Positions 41,259 through 49,111 of a stretch of DNA of 64,000 nt are shown piece by piece (position 1 is the first letter of the stretch; each line of letters starts with the position of its first letter). Source of the stretch: Glycomyces albidus (lineage in GTDB: Bacteria > Actinomycetota > Actinomycetes > Mycobacteriales > Micromonosporaceae). Made by a program: the position numbers and the translations under genes. The notes beneath the pieces were generated by a model. It saw only the letters and a list, made by a program, of their open reading frames with translations, was not told the origin of the DNA and made no database searches. Location: NCBI RefSeq assembly GCF_009451885.1, contig NZ_WIAO01000001.1:1-64000 (forward strand), in the 5' to 3' direction.

Positions 41259-41753
41259 ATGACGACCGCCGCCCAACTGCGCAAGACCGCGCTCGCCAAC
41301 CCCGGCGCCGCCGCCGAGGGCACCGCCTATACCGTCGCCGGCACCGTGTTCGCCGCACTCGACGCCGACAAGCGCGTGCACCTGCGCCTGCCCGCGAGCG
41401 AGGCCGAGGACCTGGCCGCCCAGATCCCCGCCGCCGAACGCACACCCCAGGGCGTGCGCGTCCCGGTCGCCGGCATCGGCGGGCAGGCCCTGAACCACTG
41501 GGTGCGCCGCGCCTGGACCGCCGCCGCCCCGCCCGACCTCGCCGCACAGGCCGCCCGCGCCGAGCAGGCCCGGCCCGGCGACGTCGGCGACCTGCCCGGG
41601 GCCATCGGGCGGCCCGCGACGCAGGCGCTGGCGAACGCGGGGATCACCCGCCTCGACCAGGTCGCCGCGCTCGGCGACGCGGAACTGGCGGCGCTGCACG
41701 GGGTCGGCCCGAAGGCGATCCGGATCCTGCGGGAGGCGGTCGCCCGGCGGTAG
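41259..41753 (+). CDS. YjbR-like protein with C-terminal helix-hairpin-helix
   Basis: 164 residues from the ATG at 41259; GACAGT seven bases upstream could be its -10. The N-terminal ~95 residues (AAQLRKTALANPGAAAEG, HLRLPASEAEDLAAQIPAAE, GQALNHWVRRAWTAAAP) resemble the MmcQ/YjbR fold. The C-terminal ~55 residues (DLPGAIGRPATQALANAGIT, then ELAALHGVGPKAIRILREAV) are a double helix-hairpin-helix like that of the RNA polymerase alpha C-terminus, suggesting nucleic-acid contact. Function unknown. Confidence 0.75.
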   Translation: MTTAAQLRKTALANPGAAAEGTAYTVAGTVFAALDADKRVHLRLPASEAEDLAAQIPAAERTPQGVRVPVAGIGGQALNHWVRRAWTAAAPPDLAAQAARAEQARPGDVGDLPGAIGRPATQALANAGITRLDQVAALGDAELAALHGVGPKAIRILREAVARR

Positions 41754-41765
41754 CGGCCCGGTCCG

Positions 41766-42755
41766 TTACTCGCCCATGGTGATCACGATGTTGCCGCGGG
41801 CGCGGTGGGAGTACATGCGCGCGACCGCCGCCGGCGTCTCCTCCAGCGGGTAGGTGCGGTCGATGACCGGCCGCACGGCGCCGGAGGCGACGAGGTCGGC
41901 GACCGCGGTCAGGCGCTCGGGCGTGAAGCCCCCGTCGACGGACCTGACGTCGGCGCGCCCGGCCGCCCCCAGGAGGGTCGCGCCGGCCATCTTGGCGAGC
42001 CCGGCGAGCAGGCCGCCGGAGTTGCCGATGCTGTTGGGCAGGTACACGCCGCCGGAGGCGAGCGCGCGGAGGACGCGCCGCGGCGGGTGGTTGAGGACGT
42101 TGTCGAGGATCGCGTCGTACCGGTCGGGTCCGGCGGTGAAGTCGGTCGCGGTGTAGTCGATGGCGCGGGCCGCGCCCAGGCCGCGGACGAGGTCGAGGTT
42201 GGCCGGCCCGCACACGGCGGTCACCTCGGCGCCGCGGTGGCGGGCGATCTGGACCGCGAAGGTGCCCACGCCGCCGGAGGCGCCGTTGACGAGGATCCGC
42301 TGCCCCGGGCCGGCGGCGAACACCTCGGCGACGGCCGCGTGCGCGGTCATCCCGGACATGACCGAGGCCGCCGCGTCCGCGAACCCGATCCCCTCGGGCT
42401 TGGGGATCAGCCGGTCGGCGCGGGTGACGGTGTACTCGGCGAACGTCCCGGCCGTGGGGAACCCCGAGCCCCACTTCGTGCCGATCACGGCGTCGCCGAC
42501 CGCGAAGCCGGACACGCCCGCACCGAGCGCTTCGACCGTCCCGGCGACGTCGGTGCCGCGTACCGCGCCCTTCGCGCGCGCCGACAGCCGCAGCACGTAC
42601 GGGACGCCGGCCACGGCGATCCAGTCGGGGGTGTTCACGCTCGTGGCCCGCAACCGGACCAGGACCTCGCCGGGGCCCGGTTCGGGCCGGTCGACGTCGG
42701 TGACGCGGAGGACCTGCTCGGGCGGGCCGAAACGGTCCTGGACGACGGCTTTCAT
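41766..42755 (-). CDS. NAD(P)-dependent MDR oxidoreductase
   Basis: 329 residues; GAGGAGCG precedes the ATG. MDR landmarks are VLVRLRATSVNTPDWIAVAG, GTDVAGTVEALGAGVSGFAVGD (shown in part), and the nucleotide-binding ILVNGASGGVGTFAVQIARH. Zinc ligands are absent, so it belongs with the quinone-oxidoreductase/enone-reductase branch. It is distinct from the enzyme at 12216. The preceding YjbR-like gene is convergent, 12 bases away. Confidence 0.9.
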   Translation of the reverse strand: MKAVVQDRFGPPEQVLRVTDVDRPEPGPGEVLVRLRATSVNTPDWIAVAGVPYVLRLSARAKGAVRGTDVAGTVEALGAGVSGFAVGDAVIGTKWGSGFPTAGTFAEYTVTRADRLIPKPEGIGFADAAASVMSGMTAHAAVAEVFAAGPGQRILVNGASGGVGTFAVQIARHRGAEVTAVCGPANLDLVRGLGAARAIDYTATDFTAGPDRYDAILDNVLNHPPRRVLRALASGGVYLPNSIGNSGGLLAGLAKMAGATLLGAAGRADVRSVDGGFTPERLTAVADLVASGAVRPVIDRTYPLEETPAAVARMYSHRARGNIVITMGE

Positions 42756-42839
42756 AGCGCTCCTCGAGGAGTCGGGGTGGGTCCTTGAACCGTATGCCCC
42801 GCACCGCCGCCCGCGCCTCGGCCGAGTGGCCGAACCCGG

Positions 42840-43808
42840 TCAGGCCTCCGGCAGCGGCTCGCCGAAGTCGGGCGTGCCGTCCGCGCGCCACCCGAACGGC
42901 TGCACCCGGCAGTGCCGGTCCGGGTTGTCCAGCGGGTCGCCGACGATCTCCTCGTAGGAGCGGGCGTGGAAGACCAGGAGGTCGCGGCCGTCCTCGTCGA
43001 CGGTGAACGCGTTGTGGCCAGGCCCGAAGATCCCGGCGGCCGCACTCGTGGCGAACACCGGCTCGGGGTGCTTCGACCACGACGCCGGGTCGAGGAGGTC
43101 CGCGTCCGCGTCCGCCGACAGCAGGCCCACGCAGTACTCGGCGCCCGTGCCCGACGCCGAATAGGTGATGAACACCTTCCCGTTGCGCACCAGCGCGTAC
43201 GGGCCCTCGTTGACCGCGAACCGGACGGTCTCCCAGTCCAGTTCGGGGCGGGAGAGCTCCACCGGGTCGCCCTCGATCGTCCACGGGTTCGCCAGCGCCG
43301 CCAGGAACAGGCTCGTGTTCGACCCCGGCAGGCCCGGGTCGTGCTGCGCCCAGCACAGGTACTGGCGGCCGCCGTGCGCGAACGTGGTCGCGTCGAGGGA
43401 GAACGAGTCGATCGGGGTGCGGATCTGCCCTTTCTCGGTCCACTCGCCCGACAGCGGGTCGTCGGCACGGTTCTCCAGGACGTACATGCGGATCTTCCAC
43501 ACGTCCCCGGTGGCCGTGTCGGCCTCGCCGGCCGCGAAGTAGACGTACCAGGCGCCGTCCACCCGGTGCAGCTCCGGCGCCCAGATGTGCGAGCCCATCG
43601 CGCCCTCGGGGTGCTTGACCCAGATCGTCGACTCCGGCGCCTCGCGCAGCCCCGCGAGGGTGTCGGCGGTCCGCAGCACGATCCGGTCGTAGGCCGGGAC
43701 CGTGGCCGTGAAGAAGTAGCGGCCCTCGTGCCGCAGGATCTGCGGGTCGGCGCGCTCGAGGATGAACGGGTTCGGCAGCGTGCTGCCAACAGTGTTGTTA
43801 TCGGTCAC
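42840..43808 (-). CDS. Glycoside hydrolase family 43
   Basis: 322 residues from the GTG at 43808; TAGGAT sits seven bases upstream. The five-bladed GH43 features are clear: NPFILERADPQILRHEGRYF (catalytic base D in ADP), GSHIWAPELHRVDGAWYVYF, DSFSLDATTFAHGGRQYLCW (pKa-tuning D) and FAVNEGPYALVRNGKVFITY (acid E). No signal peptide, so it probably cleaves imported arabino- or xylo-oligosaccharides in the cytosol. An inverted repeat spans the start codon. Confidence 0.9.
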   Translation of the reverse strand: MTDNNTVGSTLPNPFILERADPQILRHEGRYFFTATVPAYDRIVLRTADTLAGLREAPESTIWVKHPEGAMGSHIWAPELHRVDGAWYVYFAAGEADTATGDVWKIRMYVLENRADDPLSGEWTEKGQIRTPIDSFSLDATTFAHGGRQYLCWAQHDPGLPGSNTSLFLAALANPWTIEGDPVELSRPELDWETVRFAVNEGPYALVRNGKVFITYSASGTGAEYCVGLLSADADADLLDPASWSKHPEPVFATSAAAGIFGPGHNAFTVDEDGRDLLVFHARSYEEIVGDPLDNPDRHCRVQPFGWRADGTPDFGEPLPEA

Positions 43809-43813
43809 AACAC
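43792..43813. promoter_or_regulatory. Inverted repeat across the GH43 start
   Basis: GTGTTGT at 43792-43798 and ACAACAC at 43807-43813, a perfect 7-bp dyad with an 8-base gap, overlapping the GTG start and lying just after the -10 box. Possible operator for a sugar-responsive repressor. Confidence 0.4.
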
Positions 43814-43815
43814 GG

Positions 43816-43821
43816 ATCCTA
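43816..43821 (-). promoter_or_regulatory. -10 box, leaderless start of GH43 gene
   Basis: TAGGAT on the minus strand, seven bases before GTG 43808; it overlaps the stop of the upstream YigZ gene. Confidence 0.5.
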
Positions 43822-44433
43822 CAACTCCACCCGCACCGACCCCGCCGGCTCCACCTCCGCAGCACCCGCCGACTGCCCCGCCACCCACGACGCCAACAGC
43901 TCCGCATCCGCACACGCCAGATCGAACGTCACCACCTCACCGAACCCCACCTCCGCCAACCGCACATCCTCACGCAGCCGCAGCAGCCCCTCAAGACTCC
44001 CCGCCACCCCGTAATCCACCCGCACCAGCAACCGCGGCCACACCGCCAACTCCACCACCCCGGCCGCCTCCACCGCCGCCGACACCGCACCCCCGTACGC
44101 CCGCACCAACCCGCCCGACCCCAGCTTCACCCCGCCGAAATACCGCGTCACGATCGCCAGCACATCCGTCAACTCACGACCCCGCAACACCTCCAGCATC
44201 GGCAACCCCGCCGTCCCCGCCGGCTCACCGTCATCACTCGACCGCGCCACCCGACCCTCGTCCAGCACATACGCCGTGCAGTGATGCGACGCCTCCCAGA
44301 ACTCACGCCGATGCACCGCGATCCGCTCCCGCACCGCCGCCTCCGAACCCACTCGGAACAACGAGCACACGAACCGCGACCGAGTCACCACCGACTCCGC
44401 CACCACCGCATCCACCGCCAACGCACGCATCAT
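43819..44433 (-). CDS. yigZ: YigZ/IMPACT-family protein
   Basis: 204 residues from the ATG at 44433, which overlaps the stop of the response regulator (TGATG). Family hallmarks: VVTRSRFVCSLFRVGSEAAV, HHCTAYVLDEGRVARSSDDGEPAGTAG (in part) and VLAIVTRYFGGVKLGSGGLVR (in part). These define UPF0029/IMPACT proteins, which bind translation-related factors in eukaryotes; the bacterial role is unsettled. Coupling to a response regulator is unusual. Codons favour G or T at the third position. Confidence 0.9.
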   Translation of the reverse strand: MMRALAVDAVVAESVVTRSRFVCSLFRVGSEAAVRERIAVHRREFWEASHHCTAYVLDEGRVARSSDDGEPAGTAGLPMLEVLRGRELTDVLAIVTRYFGGVKLGSGGLVRAYGGAVSAAVEAAGVVELAVWPRLLVRVDYGVAGSLEGLLRLREDVRLAEVGFGEVVTFDLACADAELLASWVAGQSAGAAEVEPAGSVRVEL

Positions 44434-45080
44434 CAACCCACGACGCCGTGCTCCCACGCCCACGCCGCGATCTCCACCCGATTCCGCGCCTGCAACTTCG
44501 AGAACAACGCCTCCATATGCGTCTTCACCGTCGACACCGACACGAACAACGCCTCCGCGATCTCCGCATTCGTCTTCCCCCGCGCCACCAACTCCACCAC
44601 GTCCAACTCACGCTCGGTCAAAATCCCGACCGCCTTCGGACCGTCCTTCACCGGCTCGCTCAACCGCTCCAACAACCGCACCGTCACCGACGGCGACACC
44701 AGCGACTCACCGCTCGCCGCCGCCCGCACCGCCTCCACCAGCAGCGTCGGACCCGAATCCTTCAACAAGAACCCCGTCGCACCCGACCGCAACGCCCCGT
44801 ACACATACTCATCCGTATCGAACGTCGTCACCACCACCACCCGCGGACCCGACCCGTTCCCACCCGCCAGCAGCGTCCGCGTCGCCTCCAGACCGTCCAA
44901 CCGCGGCATCCGGATATCGAACAAGCACACATCCGGCTTATGCCGCCGCGCCTCCGCCACCGCCACCACACCGTCAGGAGCGTCCGCCACCACCTCCATA
45001 TCCGGCTGAGCATCGATGATGGCCCGGAACCCGGCCCGAACCATCTCCTGATCGTCTGCGATGAGCACTCGGATAACCAC
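44433..45080 (-). CDS. NarL/FixJ response regulator without an adjacent kinase
   Basis: 215 residues from the GTG at 45080 (TAGGCT six bases upstream). Receiver domain: acidic pair in VLIADDQEMV, phosphoacceptor D55 in CLFDIRMPRLDG, T in VVVVTTFDTDEYV, and K in GFLLKDSG. The LuxR HTH is LTERELDVVELVARGKTNAE followed by VSTVKTHMEALFSKLQARNR. No histidine kinase lies within the window, so it is an orphan here. The stop overlaps the yigZ start. Confidence 0.93.
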   Translation of the reverse strand: MVIRVLIADDQEMVRAGFRAIIDAQPDMEVVADAPDGVVAVAEARRHKPDVCLFDIRMPRLDGLEATRTLLAGGNGSGPRVVVVTTFDTDEYVYGALRSGATGFLLKDSGPTLLVEAVRAAASGESLVSPSVTVRLLERLSEPVKDGPKAVGILTERELDVVELVARGKTNAEIAEALFVSVSTVKTHMEALFSKLQARNRVEIAAWAWEHGVVG

Positions 45081-45086
45081 GCCCAG

Positions 45087-45092
45087 AGCCTA
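45087..45092 (-). promoter_or_regulatory. -10 box, leaderless start of response regulator
   Basis: TAGGCT on the minus strand, six bases before GTG 45080. Confidence 0.6.
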
Positions 45093-45100
45093 ACCGGCCC

Positions 45101-45472
45101 TCACACCGCCGCACCCGCCAGTTCCGGCTCCCGCACCCCCGCCGACTCCCGAACCGGCGCCTCCACCGACGACCGCGCCGGCACCGCCGACACCACCGCC
45201 TCCCGCTCCAGCACCGCCTGACGCCGCGCCGCGCGCTGCCGGATCACGAACGTCGTGGTCACCATCACCAGCCAGGTCCCCTCCAGCAGGATCAGGCCCC
45301 AGTCGCGGCCGATCACCGCCGCCGTCAGCAGGATCGAGCACGCCGAGATCACCAGCCCCAGCGACGCCGGCTTCGTCGCGTGGATCCGGTGGGTCTGCAG
45401 CAGCAGGAAGTTGGTGATGTACAGGAGCGCGCCGAGGATCTGGAGCATGATCCGGACGTCGAAGTCGTGCAT
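45101..45472 (-). CDS. CBU_0592-like small membrane protein
   Basis: 123 residues from the ATG at 45472, with AAGGG about 9 bases upstream. Three hydrophobic helices (MLQILGALLYITNFLLLQ, LGLVISACSILLTAAVIG, LILLEGTWLVMVTTTFVI) have the layout of CBU_0592 domains, small membrane units found mainly in bacteria, of unknown role. A charged cytoplasmic tail follows. The response regulator starts just downstream but has its own -10 box inside the short gap. Confidence 0.75.
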   Translation of the reverse strand: MHDFDVRIMLQILGALLYITNFLLLQTHRIHATKPASLGLVISACSILLTAAVIGRDWGLILLEGTWLVMVTTTFVIRQRAARRQAVLEREAVVSAVPARSSVEAPVRESAGVREPELAGAAV

Positions 45473-45559
45473 GAAGAACACCCTTAAGCAAACGAAGGCA
45501 GGCAGGAAGGAACCCGCGCCCGAGGCGCGGGCAGAACGAGAGAAGGAACCGCCGAGCGG

Positions 45560-45754
45560 CTACAGCGACGCGGCCGGATGGTCGGCCGGACGGCTCCGCG
45601 CGCAGACCACGAACGCACCGCCGCGCCGCACCCGCGTCTGGAGCGACCCGCAGACGCACCGCGTCCACACCGTCGCGCCCGAAGCGCTCCGGTGCCGGGA
45701 CACGGTCGTCACCGGATCATCATCGGGCCAACCGCAATACGGGCAGCAGAGCAT
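45560..45754 (-). CDS. Small zinc-ribbon peptide
   Basis: 64 residues from the ATG at 45754; GAGGAGGA stands 7 bases before it, a strong ribosome site. Cysteines C3, C4 and C7 (MLCCPYCGW) and the pair in TRCVCGS could form one zinc-binding ribbon. The rest is polar and basic. Divergent from the LysR gene at 45974, which may control it. Too short for the usual gene finders but well supported by its ribosome site. Confidence 0.6.
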   Translation of the reverse strand: MLCCPYCGWPDDDPVTTVSRHRSASGATVWTRCVCGSLQTRVRRGGAFVVCARSRPADHPAASL

Positions 45755-45884
45755 AACCGTGTCCTCCTCACAAGGCATCGGAACGCAGAACGGAACGAGC
45801 GCACACCCGCCGGCACCAGACACCGGCATCACGCTCACGATCGAGGTTAAGGTCCCATTCGTCCGGGCTACAACACCTGGGCGA

Positions 45885-45906
45885 CGATGGTTTGCGAAAC
45901 TCATCG
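45885..45906. promoter_or_regulatory. Imperfect dyad upstream of lysR
   Basis: CGATGGTTTGC followed by GAAACTCATCG; outer arms CGATG/CATCG and inner TTT/AAA pair. It lies about 68 bases before the LysR start, the usual place for a LysR recognition site. Confidence 0.4.
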
Positions 45907-45973
45907 TGAAGCCACGACTTAACTGCGCACAGGCCGGCCCGCACGCGCCGCCGACCGGATAGGGGCCACACGA

Positions 45974-46900
45974 GTGATCGACCTCCGACGCCTGCACGTC
46001 CTCCGGGCCATCGCCCACCACGGGACCGTCTCCGGCGCGGCCAAAGCACTCCACATGTCGACCTCCGCCGCCTCCCAGCAGATCCGCCTGCTCTCCAAAG
46101 ACCTCGGCGTCCCCCTCCTCGAACCCGTCGGACGCGGCGTCCGCCTCTCCTCCGCCGCCCAGATCCTCATCGCCCACATCGACGCCATCGAAGCCATGTG
46201 GCGCCTCGCCGAAGCCGAACTCCAAGCCACCGAAGGCGAACCCTCCGGACTCCTGCGCCTGTGCGGCTTCCCCACCGCCATCGCCACCCTCCTCGCCCCC
46301 CTCGTCGACACCGCCCGCGACCGGCACCCCAAACTCGAACTGCGCCTGCGCGAAGCCGAGGCCTCCGAGAGCTTCGACCTCCTCTTCGCCGGCGAGGCCG
46401 ACCTCGCGCTGGTCGAGGCCACGCCCGACAACCCGCCGCCCGAGGACATCCGCTTCGACGCGCAGACGGTGTTCAACGACCCGTTCGACCTGGTCGTGCC
46501 CGCCGACCACTGGGTGGCCGCGACCGACAAGGCCGACCTGCGCGACCTCGAGCGCGAACCGTGGATCCTCGGCGTGCCAGGGTCGATCCACCGCCGGCAT
46601 GTGCTCACCGCCTGCTCCAACGCCGGGTTCCGGCCCACGGTGACCGGCGAGGCCCGCGAGTGGCCGGTCATCGCCGTCATGGTCCACCACCGGATGGGAG
46701 TGGCGCTGATCCCGCGGCTGGTCGACCTGCCGCACCACCTCGACCTCGTGCGGGTCCCGATCGGCGGCCCGTACACCCCGTACCGGCACTTCCGGGCCGT
46801 GACGCTGCGCGGCGGGGCCCGCCGGCCGTCCGTGGCCGCGGTCATGGCGCTGCTCGACGAGCGCATCCGCGCGGCAGAGGGGATCGACCCCGCCGCCTGA
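45974..46900 (+). CDS. LysR-family transcriptional regulator
   Basis: 308 residues from the GTG at 45974 (AGGGG about 8 bases before it). HTH: DLRRLHVLRAIAHHGTVSGA, AKALHMSTSAASQQIRLLSK. The periplasmic-binding-protein-like effector domain spans ~90-300 (LLRLCGFPTAIATLLAPLVD, DLLFAGEADLALVEATPDNP, GMPVALIPRLVDL-type VMVHHRMGVALIPRL). The effector is unknown. A MurA-type gene follows 40 bases downstream but has its own -10 box, so co-regulation is possible, not shown. Confidence 0.92.
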   Translation: MIDLRRLHVLRAIAHHGTVSGAAKALHMSTSAASQQIRLLSKDLGVPLLEPVGRGVRLSSAAQILIAHIDAIEAMWRLAEAELQATEGEPSGLLRLCGFPTAIATLLAPLVDTARDRHPKLELRLREAEASESFDLLFAGEADLALVEATPDNPPPEDIRFDAQTVFNDPFDLVVPADHWVAATDKADLRDLEREPWILGVPGSIHRRHVLTACSNAGFRPTVTGEAREWPVIAVMVHHRMGVALIPRLVDLPHHLDLVRVPIGGPYTPYRHFRAVTLRGGARRPSVAAVMALLDERIRAAEGIDPAA

Positions 46901-46928
46901 ACGCCCCTATTCGGACACTCGACTCCGT

Positions 46929-46934
46929 TACGCT
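46929..46934 (+). promoter_or_regulatory. -10 box, leaderless start of murA-like gene
   Basis: TACGCT, six bases, ATG at 46941. Confidence 0.6.
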
Positions 46935-46940
46935 GATCGC

Positions 46941-48293
46941 ATGTTCGACAACGGCGGCGCTGCTCCCAAGGAGCGCGCGGAGGGCGAGGCTCCCAGGCAC
47001 CTCCGCGTCACGGGCGGCGCCCAGCTCTCGGGGGCGATCGACGTCAAGACCTCGAAGAACGCCTGCGTGGCACTGCTGTGCGCGAGCCTGCTCAACCGCG
47101 GGACCACGACGCTGCGGCGCGTCGCCCGCATCGAGGAGGTCAACCGGATCCTCCGCGTCCTCGCCTCGATGGGCGTGCGCTACGAGTGGATCGAGCAGGA
47201 CCTGCGCCTCACCCCGCCCGAACGGCTCGACCTGACCCGCATCGACGCCGACGCGGCCCGCCGCACCCGCTCGATCATCATGTTCCTCGGCCCGCTCCTG
47301 CACGAGTACCCGGAATTCGAACTGCCGTTCGCGGGCGGCTGCGAGCTCGGCGACCGCACCGTCGAACCCCACATGGTGGCCCTGCGCCGCTTCGGCCTCG
47401 CCGTCGAGACCTCCGGCGGCGCCTACTGCGCCACCGTCAAGGACCGCGTCGACCCGCCCGGGACGATCGTGCTGACCGAGCGCGGCGACACCGTCACCGA
47501 GAACGCGATCATGGCCGCCGCCCGCTTCCCGGCCGTCACCGTCATCCGCAACGCCTCCTGCAACTACATGGTCCAGGACCTGTGCTTCTTCCTGGAGCAC
47601 CTCGGCGTCCGCATCGACGGCGCCGGCACCACCACGATCACCGTCCACGGCCGCGAAGACCTCGACGCCGACGTCGACTACGCGCCCTCGGAGGACCCGA
47701 TCGAGGCCTGGAGCCTCATCTCCGCCGCGATCGTCACCGAATCGGAGATCACCGTCCGCCGCGTCCCCATGGAGTTCACCGAGATCGAACTCGCCCTCGC
47801 CGAGGAGATGGGCCTGGTGTACACCCGCAGCCCCGAATACCTCGCCGAGAACGGCCGCACCCGCCTCGCCGACCTCACCGTCCGGCCGTCGCGCCTGCGC
47901 GCGCCCATGGACAAGATCCACCCGATGCCCTTCCCGGGCCTGAACATCGACAACCTGCCGTTCTTCGCGCTCCTCGCCTCGTGCGCGGAGGGCTCGACGA
48001 TGATCCACGACTGGGTGTACGAGAACCGCGCGATCTACCTGACCGAGCTCAACCGCCTCGGCGCCCGCGTCCGCCTGCTCGACCCGCACCGGCTCCATGT
48101 GGAGGGACCGGTCGAATGGGCCGGCGCCGAGGTCACCTGCCCGCCCGCGCTGCGGCCGGCCGTGGTGCTGCTGCTGGGGATGCTCCGCGCCCGCGGCACC
48201 TCCGAGCTGCGGCACATCAACGTCATCCACCGCGGCTACGAGCACCTCGCCGAGCGCCTCCAGCTCCTCGGCGCCGAGATCGAGCACATCTGA
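46941..48293 (+). CDS. MurA-type UDP-GlcNAc enolpyruvyl transferase, divergent
   Basis: 450 residues. MurA/EPSP-synthase landmarks: SGAIDVKTSKNACVALL (K39-N40), RTRSIIMFLGPLLHEYP, the catalytic-loop cysteine C134 in AGGCELGDRTVEPH, ERGDTVTENAIMAAA, and PMPFPGLNIDNLPFFALLAS with the conserved aspartate. The active residues are kept, but flanking blocks differ from housekeeping MurA (GGCELGDRTVEP instead of the common GGCAIGARPVD). It may be a second MurA or act on a related nucleotide sugar. It adds enolpyruvate from PEP in wall synthesis. Confidence 0.85.
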   Translation: MFDNGGAAPKERAEGEAPRHLRVTGGAQLSGAIDVKTSKNACVALLCASLLNRGTTTLRRVARIEEVNRILRVLASMGVRYEWIEQDLRLTPPERLDLTRIDADAARRTRSIIMFLGPLLHEYPEFELPFAGGCELGDRTVEPHMVALRRFGLAVETSGGAYCATVKDRVDPPGTIVLTERGDTVTENAIMAAARFPAVTVIRNASCNYMVQDLCFFLEHLGVRIDGAGTTTITVHGREDLDADVDYAPSEDPIEAWSLISAAIVTESEITVRRVPMEFTEIELALAEEMGLVYTRSPEYLAENGRTRLADLTVRPSRLRAPMDKIHPMPFPGLNIDNLPFFALLASCAEGSTMIHDWVYENRAIYLTELNRLGARVRLLDPHRLHVEGPVEWAGAEVTCPPALRPAVVLLLGMLRARGTSELRHINVIHRGYEHLAERLQLLGAEIEHI

Positions 48294-48354
48294 GCCGGCC
48301 GCGCCCGGACATCGACAGGTGCGCCCGCAGCGGCGGTGTGTGACACTTCAACGC

Positions 48355-48918
48355 ATGAACATGCCGTCCGATGTGCCGCCGCAGACGTACGCCCTCCTCA
48401 GCCTCGTCCAGGCGCACCTGCGGCACCTCGACAAGACCGACGGCGAGTACCTGCCGGTCCCCCAGTGGGAGGCCGCGGTCGAGTCGGCCCGGACCGTCGC
48501 CGCCGTCAAGGCCCCCGGCGTCGCGGTCACCGCCGAGGACGTCCCCATGATCGTCGGCACCGGCTCCCCCGACCGCAAGCGGCGCCTGTACACCAGCATG
48601 CCCGTCGGCGCCGACATCGCGGCCCTCGCCGACGAGTCCGAAGTGGCCCTGTTCTCCTACAACCGGCGCGGCCGCCTCCAGCCGGCCAACCGCACCGCCC
48701 ACGAGGCCCAGCCCCGCGCCTGGTACCCGCCGGCGAAGGCCATCGCCCCCATGCGGATCCTCGACGAGGCCGTCTGGGAACCGGTCACCGCCGCCGGCGG
48801 CGACCCCGGCCGCCCCGGCGTCTTCGAAGCCGCCGCCGGCTGGCTCGTCCTCCTGATGCTCGTCGCCTTCCTCGGCGGCACCGCCTACCTGGCCCTGTGG
48901 TACTTCCACATCGTCTGA
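48355..48918 (+). CDS. C-terminally anchored protein of unknown function
   Basis: 187 residues from the ATG at 48355 (GACACT seven bases upstream). The N-terminal ~150 residues are soluble and polar, with ALLSLVQAHLRHLDKTDGEY and EVALFSYNRRGRLQPANR; a single membrane helix closes the protein (residues ~160-183, GWLVLLMLVAFLGGTAYLAL), suggesting a tail-anchored orientation. No domain recognised. A strong terminator follows. Confidence 0.65.
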   Translation: MNMPSDVPPQTYALLSLVQAHLRHLDKTDGEYLPVPQWEAAVESARTVAAVKAPGVAVTAEDVPMIVGTGSPDRKRRLYTSMPVGADIAALADESEVALFSYNRRGRLQPANRTAHEAQPRAWYPPAKAIAPMRILDEAVWEPVTAAGGDPGRPGVFEAAAGWLVLLMLVAFLGGTAYLALWYFHIV

Positions 48919-48939
48919 GACGCCGCTCGACAGAGCCCC

Positions 48940-48995
48940 GGCCGCGGTCGCTTCCCATGTCAGAACAGGGAAGCGACCGCGGCCCTCCTTTTTGG
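48940..48995 (+). terminator. Strong rho-independent terminator
   Basis: A 17-bp perfect stem (GGCCGCGGTCGCTTCCC and its complement at 48968-48984) with an 11-base loop, followed by CTCCTTTTT. The clearest terminator in the window. Confidence 0.9.
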
Positions 48996-49056
48996 CGAGT
49001 GCGCGGGCGGAGCCCGCGCTCGTGCTTGGAGACGGGCACTTTCGTTGACTGACAAG

Positions 49057-49072
49057 GAGGTTTTTAAACCTC
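49057..49072. promoter_or_regulatory. Palindrome upstream of padR
   Basis: GAGGTTTTTAAACCTC, perfect 7-bp arms around TT, about 28 bases upstream of the -10 box. Candidate PadR autoregulation site. Confidence 0.55.
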
Positions 49073-49099
49073 GGAGTCGATATATCTTGCTTGAACTGG

Positions 49100-49105
49100 C
49101 ATAAT
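49100..49105 (+). promoter_or_regulatory. -10 box, leaderless start of padR
   Basis: CATAAT, six bases, ATG at 49112. Confidence 0.55.
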
Positions 49106-49111
49106 GGACGC

